Positions 58,797-64,000 of a stretch of 64,000 bases of DNA are shown here, piece after piece. The translations under genes were made by a program, and so were the position numbers. This DNA comes from G963677085 sp963677085 (lineage in GTDB: Bacteria; Planctomycetota; Planctomycetia; Pirellulales; Thermoguttaceae). The stretch lies in NCBI GenBank assembly GCA_963677085.2, contig CAXXFH010000001.1, positions 62,001-126,000 on the forward strand, read 5' to 3'. Position 1 is the first letter of the stretch; every line of letters begins with the position of its first letter. The notes under the pieces were generated by a model. That model was not told the DNA's origin. It did not search any database and worked only from the letters and a program-made list of their open reading frames with translations.

Positions 58797-61436
58797 ATGA
58801 AATTCGCTTTCCTCGTTCATCCGCTTACCGAAGAAACCAAGCAGATGTTGGAATGGGACCCTGCCGGGTCACTGCGCAATTCGTTTGGCAACGACCTGCT
58901 AGGATTTTGCCAAACGCTGCACGACTCCATCGCCCATGCACAACGCACGACGGAATTCGCCGCACAACCGCGAGTTCGAGTGGTCGACGAACTGAAGAAC
59001 ATGGTCTCGATACGCGGCGCGAAGATCGACGGACGACTCTACGAAATCCCTATGGATGCCTATGAGATCCTCGACGATCCCACACGTGCTATGGAGTACA
59101 TGGAAGAAGCCGTTGACATGGCGGCCGACTGGGGTGCACGCATCGTTGGGCTTGGTTCGATGACCGGTATCGTGGGAGGACAAGGTGCGTACTTGGCCGA
59201 ACGAGCGCCGGTGCCCGTGACCACCGGCAACAGTCTGACCGTGTACGCCGCACTGGAAAACCTCTACCACGCATGCTCCGAGGTCGACATCGATTTGGCC
59301 GACGAAACGGTAGCCGTGGTCGGAATACCCGGAAGCATTGGTGCTGCCGCCGCCAAACTGCTCGCCGAAAAGTGCAAGTCGGTCGTGCTGGTTGCCCGGC
59401 GCCCCTCGGCTCGCGCACAACGGTTGGCCGAGGAACTCGGCGCCGAATTGCTGCTCGACATTCCCCAGGCACTACAAAAGGCGCGTGTGGTGTTCACCGC
59501 AACGTCGTCGGGCGATTGCATCGACCAGAAGGACTTGCGCCCCGGCAGCATTGTTGTCGATGTCGCGGTTCCCACCGACGTGAAAGGCATCAAGGCGGAA
59601 CGCGACGACGTTTTGCTTCTCTCCGGCGGTTTGGCTCGGGTGCCGGATTCGATGGCGTTGGATTCAACCTATCTTTGGTTCCATCAAGGGATGATTCCCA
59701 GTTGTATGGGCGAAACCACGGTGTTGGCGTTGGAAGACCGCATGGAGTGTTTCTCGCTGGGCCGCAACCTTTTGCCAGAGCGAATCATGGAAATCGGGAA
59801 AATTGCCCGATCCCATGGCTACAACTTCACGCGGCTATTCTCCTTTGGCGTGCCGCTGGAAGAGTCGGCGTTGATTCGTTTTCGTAAAGCGACTGCTCAA
59901 CGAATCGCCACGGCCCGAAACGGTGAAGCCAAGGCGCAGAAGTCTCTCGACTGGTCGAAAATCGGGGCGCCCACGGCCGAAGAGTTGGCCCCCCGGGCAA
60001 AAACCCTCCATGGCCGACACATCAATCCCGTACTGATCGCATTGGGGGCCAAAAGCGGGTTTGTGAAGACTTTCGTCAAAGGAGCGGGCAACTTCCTTTG
60101 GGACGACAACGGCGAACGCTTCCTCGATTTTGTCGCCGGATTTGGATCGCTGAACTTGGGCCACAATCATCCGGCCGTGGTGGAAGCCGTGAACACGGCC
60201 CTGCTGAACGGTGCCCCGGGCTTCGCCCAATCGGCCGTTAACCCCTACGCCGCCACACTGGCCGAGCAGTTGGCCACCCTTTCGCCGGCAGGACTCGAGA
60301 TCACTTTCTTCTCGAACAGCGGGACCGAGGCGGTCGAGGCCGCCCTGAAGACCGCTCGGTGTGCCACCCGGCGGCGCGGTTTGTTGTACTGCAAACGTTC
60401 CTACCACGGCAAGACGATGGGCTCCCTGTCGGTTACCGGAAATCCCAATTACCAGGATCCCTTCGGCCCGTTGCTGCCCGACTGCGACTCGATCCCCTAC
60501 GGCGATCTGGATGCCTTGAAGCGGAAACTCGTCGATGAGAAGTTTGCTGCGTTCATCGTGGAGCCTATCCAGGCCGAGGGCGGAATGATTGTACCGCCGG
60601 CCGATTTCCTTCGCGAAGCCAAGGCCCTCTGCGAAAAGACGGGCACACTTCTGATTACCGATGAGGTTCAAACGGGCATGGGCCGTACCGGCAAGTTGTT
60701 CGCGGTGGAACACACCGGCGTTGAGCCCGACATCATGACCTTGGCCAAATCGCTTGGCGGTGGACTGGTGCCGATCGGGGCGACTATCTCCCGACGCGAG
60801 GTCTGGCTTAAGGCTTACGGAAGTCTGCACTCGTTTGCTTCCCACACGAGCACTTTCGGTGGGGGCAGCCTTGCCTGTGCCGCTGGACTAGCCACGCTGA
60901 AGGTGTTGCGAGAAGAAGATTTGTTAAGCAATGCAGCCGCTCGTGGCCGGCAGTTGATCGAGGGAATCCGGAAAATTGGTGAACGTGTTCCCGGTATCGA
61001 AGACGTCCGTGGTGAAGGCCTTCTGATAGGCATTCAGTTCGAGCCGCTGACCGACTCGCTTCGCGGCCATTTGATGCAGATGGATTCCGGTGGCACGAAC
61101 AAGTACCTTGTGCCCGGCCTATTGGATATGCTCAGTGCCGTACCAGCCATGTACGTGATGCAAACCCTGCTTTCGGAGCACCAGATCTACAGCCAAGTTA
61201 CGCGATCGAATCCCCACGTATTACGGGTGCAGCCGCCGTTGACGGTGACCGCCGAACAGGTCGACCGTTTCCTAGAGGCCTTGGAAGAATCGTTCCAGGA
61301 AATCTCCTTTGCCGCCCATATGGCCGACGGCGTACTCGCCAAATCGCGCTTGGGCAATCACGGCGCGTCGAATCGCAACAAGACCGAGCCGTCGGAATCC
61401 TCGGCACCCACCTTGGGCGCAGCCGAAGAAAAGTGA
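58797..61436 (+). CDS. acyl-ACP-reductase-like / class III aminotransferase fusion
   Basis: 879 residues from ATG 58797 behind GGGAG. Residues 1-350 resemble cyanobacterial acyl-ACP reductase: a conserved VTTGNSLTVYAALE segment, Rossmann loop GIPGSIG at 176-182, and IPSCMGETT with Cys303, which lines up with AAR Cys294 (alignment from memory), followed by the LGRN and HGYNF segments. From about 415 the protein is a PLP class III aminotransferase similar to putrescine aminotransferase: NSGTEAVEAALKTAR near 507, DEVQTGMGRTGKL near 622, Schiff-base Lys651 in TLAKSLGGG, TTFGG-like STFGGGSLACAA. Together this could turn an acyl thioester into an aldehyde and then an amine. Substrate and product are inference. 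Confidence 0.82.
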   Translation: MKFAFLVHPLTEETKQMLEWDPAGSLRNSFGNDLLGFCQTLHDSIAHAQRTTEFAAQPRVRVVDELKNMVSIRGAKIDGRLYEIPMDAYEILDDPTRAMEYMEEAVDMAADWGARIVGLGSMTGIVGGQGAYLAERAPVPVTTGNSLTVYAALENLYHACSEVDIDLADETVAVVGIPGSIGAAAAKLLAEKCKSVVLVARRPSARAQRLAEELGAELLLDIPQALQKARVVFTATSSGDCIDQKDLRPGSIVVDVAVPTDVKGIKAERDDVLLLSGGLARVPDSMALDSTYLWFHQGMIPSCMGETTVLALEDRMECFSLGRNLLPERIMEIGKIARSHGYNFTRLFSFGVPLEESALIRFRKATAQRIATARNGEAKAQKSLDWSKIGAPTAEELAPRAKTLHGRHINPVLIALGAKSGFVKTFVKGAGNFLWDDNGERFLDFVAGFGSLNLGHNHPAVVEAVNTALLNGAPGFAQSAVNPYAATLAEQLATLSPAGLEITFFSNSGTEAVEAALKTARCATRRRGLLYCKRSYHGKTMGSLSVTGNPNYQDPFGPLLPDCDSIPYGDLDALKRKLVDEKFAAFIVEPIQAEGGMIVPPADFLREAKALCEKTGTLLITDEVQTGMGRTGKLFAVEHTGVEPDIMTLAKSLGGGLVPIGATISRREVWLKAYGSLHSFASHTSTFGGGSLACAAGLATLKVLREEDLLSNAAARGRQLIEGIRKIGERVPGIEDVRGEGLLIGIQFEPLTDSLRGHLMQMDSGGTNKYLVPGLLDMLSAVPAMYVMQTLLSEHQIYSQVTRSNPHVLRVQPPLTVTAEQVDRFLEALEESFQEISFAAHMADGVLAKSRLGNHGASNRNKTEPSESSAPTLGAAEEK

Positions 61437-61470
61437 ACTAGTGCTTTGCCAACGTTTAGTTTACGGGGCG

Positions 61471-61544
61471 GGTGCCATGCTCACGCTTGCATGGGCATGC
61501 TGAAATCCCGACAAACATACCCACGCAAGCGTGAGCATGGCACC
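61471..61544. repeat. R3 long inverted repeat
   Basis: Two 29-bp arms (61471-61499 and 61516-61544) are complementary except for two positions, around a 16-nt loop. It lies between convergent genes and may terminate both transcripts. The arm core (GCTCACGCTTGC) resembles the R1 terminal repeat. Confidence 0.8.
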
Positions 61545-61606
61545 CCAAGCCGCAGTCTTGGATTGACGCAGCACTAGGTGACGGCCTCGGCAAGGTCTCG
61601 CGCCGT

Positions 61607-61984
61607 TCAACACGTCTGATCTCGCTGCCGCAGCCACAACACGACGGCTTCCGCCGTGGTTGGGTTCGTCGCTAATGGCACTCGGTGTACGTCGCACACC
61701 CGCATCAGTGCCGAGACATCCGGTTCGTGCGGTTGTGCGGTAAGCGGATCGCGGAAGAAGATAATCGCCTCGATTTTCCCTTCGGCAGCTCGGCCCCCGA
61801 TGATCAGGTCGCCCCCGTGCGGTCCATGGGCGACTCGTTCCACGGTCAGCTGCAACTCGCGACTGAGGACAGCGCCCGTGTTGCCCGTGGCCACGAGCGC
61901 CTGCGCTCGGAAAAAGTCGAGGTGCCGCCGAACGAACTCTGTCATCTCGGTTTTCATCTGGTCGTGGGCGATTAGCGCGATCAT
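61607..61984 (-). CDS. mgsA: methylglyoxal synthase
   Basis: 125 residues from ATG 61984. The family motifs are IALIAHDQMK, VATGNTGAVLSREL, GPHGGDLIIGGRAAEGK, AIIFFRDPLTAQPHEPDVSAL and VPLATNPTTAEAVV, including the catalytic Asp in the GGD segment. It converts dihydroxyacetone phosphate to methylglyoxal plus phosphate, an overflow bypass of glycolysis. An in-frame extension upstream to 62050 would run through repeat R1 and is unlikely to be translated. Usual length is about 130-150 residues. Confidence 0.93.
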   Translation of the reverse strand: MIALIAHDQMKTEMTEFVRRHLDFFRAQALVATGNTGAVLSRELQLTVERVAHGPHGGDLIIGGRAAEGKIEAIIFFRDPLTAQPHEPDVSALMRVCDVHRVPLATNPTTAEAVVLWLRQRDQTC

Positions 61985-62015
61985 GGTGCGATATCCGGGC
62001 GGGATTCTGGTTACA

Positions 62016-62110
62016 GACGCTTGCATAGTCAATGAGTGGAAGGCGACCAACGGAAGCCTGGATTTCCAGGCGTTCGGTTCCCGAAAGCGATCCTTTTCAA
62101 CGCAAGCGTC
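62016..62110 (+). repeat. R1 dispersed repeat, best-preserved copy
   Basis: 95 bp with perfect 9-bp inverted ends GACGCTTGC (62016-62024) and GCAAGCGTC (62102-62110) and the central palindrome CCTGGATTTCCAGG (62057-62070). It lies 32 bp upstream of the methylglyoxal synthase start. Confidence 0.9.
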
Positions 62111-62251
62111 AATAACGGTGTTTTTTGTCGGGCAATGGTCTCTGTGCCTCGTCTTGGAGCAAGTACCGATTTGCGGTAGATTTTACGCGATTCGTGGCCG
62201 TTTGGGTATTGCCGCACGGCCCATCGCCTTTTTTGCTGCCTGGAAATCGTC

Positions 62252-63100
62252 ATGCCACAAAATCCGAACGTATCGCCGCTCGCCCCGCACCCACCCGGTT
62301 TGAGGCCTTGGCAGGCCCGGCTGCACGAAGTGATCTTCGAAGCCGATACACCCGCGGGAAAGGCCTTCGATGTGGCCCTGCTTGTGACGATCCTGCTGAG
62401 CATCGTGGTCGTAATGCTGGAGAGTGTAGCCAGCATTCGACAAACCTACGGACGTTTTCTCTACGGTGCCGAATGGTTGTTTACGATCCTTTTCACCATC
62501 GAATATGCTTTGCGCCTGGCCTGCGTGAGCCGGCCGGCACGCTACGCGAGAAGTTTCTTTGGCGTCGTCGACCTTTTGGCCATTGTGCCGACGTATTTGA
62601 GCCTCGTGGTGGTGGGCTCACAGTCGCTTATCGTGATTCGAGCGTTCCGTTTGCTGCGCGTCTTCCGCGTGTTCAAGCTTTCGCGTTACTTGAGCGAAGG
62701 TCGGGCGATCGTGTTGGCGTTGAAGGCCTCGCAGCGCAAGATTACCGTCTTTTTGGTAACGGTGCTCACCGTGGTGCTAATTATTGGCGCAGCGATGTAC
62801 CTGATCGAAGGTCCCCAACACGGTTTCACGAGCATTCCGGTGGCCGTGTATTGGGCCGTGGTTACGATGACCACGGTCGGCTACGGCGACATCGCCCCGC
62901 AGACCGTGCCGGGCCAGGCCCTGGCCGCCGTAGTGATGATCCTCGGCTACAGCATCATCATCGTCCCGACCGGCATCTTTTCGGTGGAGATCGCCGTGGA
63001 ACGCCTCCGCGGTGCCAGCACTCAGGCCTGCCCGAGTTGTAGCGCCGAAGGGCATGATGTGGACGCGCGATACTGCAAGTATTGCGGAACACGTCTCTGA
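62252..63100 (+). CDS. voltage-gated-type potassium channel with C-terminal zinc ribbon
   Basis: 282 residues with six TM helices. The S4-like segment has regularly spaced Arg residues (VIRAFRLLRVFRVFKLSRYL near 129-148), and the pore loop carries the K+ selectivity filter TTVGYGD near 208. The last 25 residues hold two CxxC pairs (CPSCSAEG and YCKYCGTRL), a zinc-ribbon-like tail. It lets K+ flow across the inner membrane, voltage- or ligand-gated. The zinc tail suggests gating or assembly control. The gene seems monocistronic. Confidence 0.88.
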   Translation: MPQNPNVSPLAPHPPGLRPWQARLHEVIFEADTPAGKAFDVALLVTILLSIVVVMLESVASIRQTYGRFLYGAEWLFTILFTIEYALRLACVSRPARYARSFFGVVDLLAIVPTYLSLVVVGSQSLIVIRAFRLLRVFRVFKLSRYLSEGRAIVLALKASQRKITVFLVTVLTVVLIIGAAMYLIEGPQHGFTSIPVAVYWAVVTMTTVGYGDIAPQTVPGQALAAVVMILGYSIIIVPTGIFSVEIAVERLRGASTQACPSCSAEGHDVDARYCKYCGTRL

Positions 63101-63745
63101 CGAGAGCCTTCTCAGTCCAAGTTGGTGCTGCCAGCCAGTGCCGAACACGGACATACAAGCTGGTTGCCCGTGGCGTTCAGCAATCCAAATTGCCGAAGCA
63201 CCAGCAGCACTGTGCGGAGTTTTGGGCCGCCGGACTGTCTTTCCTTGTCTCTTCGGATGCCCAAAAGTCACCACCCATGGTGGTGGTTGCTGGCGTTTTT
63301 CTGCCGGGTGGGATCTGGCGCCTGTGACGTAAGCTCACGGGATTTCCACGAAATCTGATTTTGCCTGGCGAAAATCGCTTGACGCGGACTCAGTTCTTAT
63401 TAGAATGGCGGCATACGTTGTATACATGCTTGATAAGCGGAAAAACAAGAACAACAAGACAATAATGAATAATCGGTACTCCAGATATTTTTGTCATTCG
63501 CCTGTGATAGTAAGTATAGTAGGTATCTAATGCTGCTTAGGCGTACATGCCATTAGATGTATCTTGTCTGTCTGGGTGGCGAAAGTTGTTTGTGCGTTCT
63601 GGGTGTGTTTGGAGGTTTGGCGAGGATGCCGATAAACCTGAATATTTCCAGGAGCCATGCGATTTGAATTCGGTGACCTACCGGCGCGGGCCGGATTTTC
63701 CAGTGGTTCGAGTTGGCGCAGTACTCGCTCGTGGAGGATTATTCG
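63101..63745. other. intergenic region upstream of the LamG-type gene
   Basis: 645 bp, noticeably AT-richer from 63400 to 63560. Holds the promoter candidate 63379-63406 and the GGAGG ribosome-binding site at 63733-63737. No gene. Confidence 0.5.
63379..63406 (+). promoter_or_regulatory. candidate sigma-70-type promoter
   Basis: TTGACG (63379-63384) and TAGAAT (63401-63406) with 16-bp spacing, at the edge of an AT-rich tract. It lies about 340 bp upstream of the LamG-type gene. Confidence 0.45.
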
Positions 63746-64000
63746 ATGACCAAAGGCAGCATGTGGATTTCGTCGACCGCGTTTCTGGCCTCACTCATTC
63801 TGTTGACGTCTGCTGGGGCTAGGGCCGCCAATATCACCAGCGACATGGCGGCCTATTGGCAGTTCGACGAGGGAATCGGCCAGCAAGCAGCGGATGTAAG
63901 TGGAAACGAAAAACACGCCACTCTAGGGGCCAGCGGCGATTCCGATGACAATGATCCGACTTGGACGACCGAGGGCCCGACGGGCCACTCGTTGCTGTTC
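63746..64000 (+). CDS. secreted LamG/concanavalin-A-like protein, 3' truncated by the window edge
   Basis: 85 residues of an open frame beginning at ATG 63746, with GGAGG 8 nt upstream. A signal peptide (WISSTAFLASLILLTSAGARA) is followed by DMAAYWQFDEGIGQQAADVSG, typical of the first strand of LamG-type concanavalin-like domains (xxYWxFDE-G). The rest lies beyond the window. Comparable planctomycete proteins often carry a PEP-CTERM anchor at the far end, which cannot be checked here. Confidence 0.75.
   Translation, partial: MTKGSMWISSTAFLASLILLTSAGARAANITSDMAAYWQFDEGIGQQAADVSGNEKHATLGASGDSDDNDPTWTTEGPTGHSLLF

Noticed and set aside
61985..62050. Longer start for methylglyoxal synthase
   Set aside because: The extra codons come from repeat R1 and are not homologous to the family; ATG 61984 begins the conserved IALIAHD.
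1..64000. tRNA, rRNA and CRISPR loci
   Set aside because: Scanning the intergenic regions by eye showed no T-arm-like GTTCRANNC in a cloverleaf context, no rRNA signatures, and no regularly spaced direct repeats.

Overview
The window looks like an ordinary chromosomal stretch of a planctomycete, most likely order Pirellulales. The evidence is a GC-rich composition, many secreted or outer-membrane proteins of planctomycete-type families (DUF6268-like barrels, a DUF6666-like Cys-rich barrel, Cys-rich secreted proteins, a LamG-type secreted protein), a stand-alone RNA polymerase alpha-CTD-like protein, a UPF0210 protein next to a double-ACT protein, and long intergenic gaps with short dispersed repeats. 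I see no rRNA, tRNA, CRISPR array, prophage or conjugation module. The taxonomic call is inference from gene content only.

Layout. 1-2.3 kb: end of a secreted protein, mannose-1-phosphate guanylyltransferase, and a decayed tyrosine integrase. 2.3-9.2 kb: a cytidylate-kinase-like NMP kinase, a repeat-rich gap, the ACT + UPF0210 pair, an intact IS5-family element inserted exactly in the stop codon of the pcrA/uvrD helicase gene, and that helicase. 9.7-12.6 kb: alpha-CTD-like protein, then a translationally coupled three-gene operon (membrane DUF3592/arrestin-like, arrestin-like, P-loop ATPase). 13-20 kb: Cys-rich secreted protein, TGS GTPase, DNA polymerase X, two paralogous outer-membrane barrels, birA. 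20-30 kb: two large secreted proteins (one a D/G-rich repeat protein), an RlmM-like rRNA methyltransferase, a highly charged protein, an MddA-like membrane methyltransferase, pyruvate kinase. 30-38.5 kb: heme-type hybrid histidine kinase, HdeD-like protein, mfd, a secreted SurA-like prolyl isomerase. 39.5-43.3 kb: probable operon HEAT protein - pdxJ - dapA - glycosyltransferase. 44-50.8 kb: DUF3467 protein, GerW-like protein, TPR protein, glycine-zipper lipoprotein, a candidate small RNA or leader, and a trans-sulfuration PLP enzyme. 51-58 kb: barrel protein, a tandem-domain HtrA-like protease, MscS channel, GGQ release-factor-like protein, a winged-helix regulator with a membrane partner. 58.8-64 kb: an acyl-ACP-reductase-like/aminotransferase fusion, methylglyoxal synthase, a K+ channel with a zinc-ribbon tail, and the start of a LamG-type secreted protein.

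Most notable: (i) the two-domain reductase-aminotransferase, which could convert an acyl thioester to an amine on one polypeptide; (ii) two families of short inverted-terminal-repeat elements, called R1 (95 bp, five copies or fragments) and R2 (about 80 bp, three copies) here, one R1 copy supplying the stop codon of pdxJ and another the C-terminal tail of the glycosyltransferase; (iii) a compact promoter-hairpin-terminator unit of about 130 nt ahead of the trans-sulfuration gene; (iv) the uncharacterised DUF3592/arrestin/ATPase operon.
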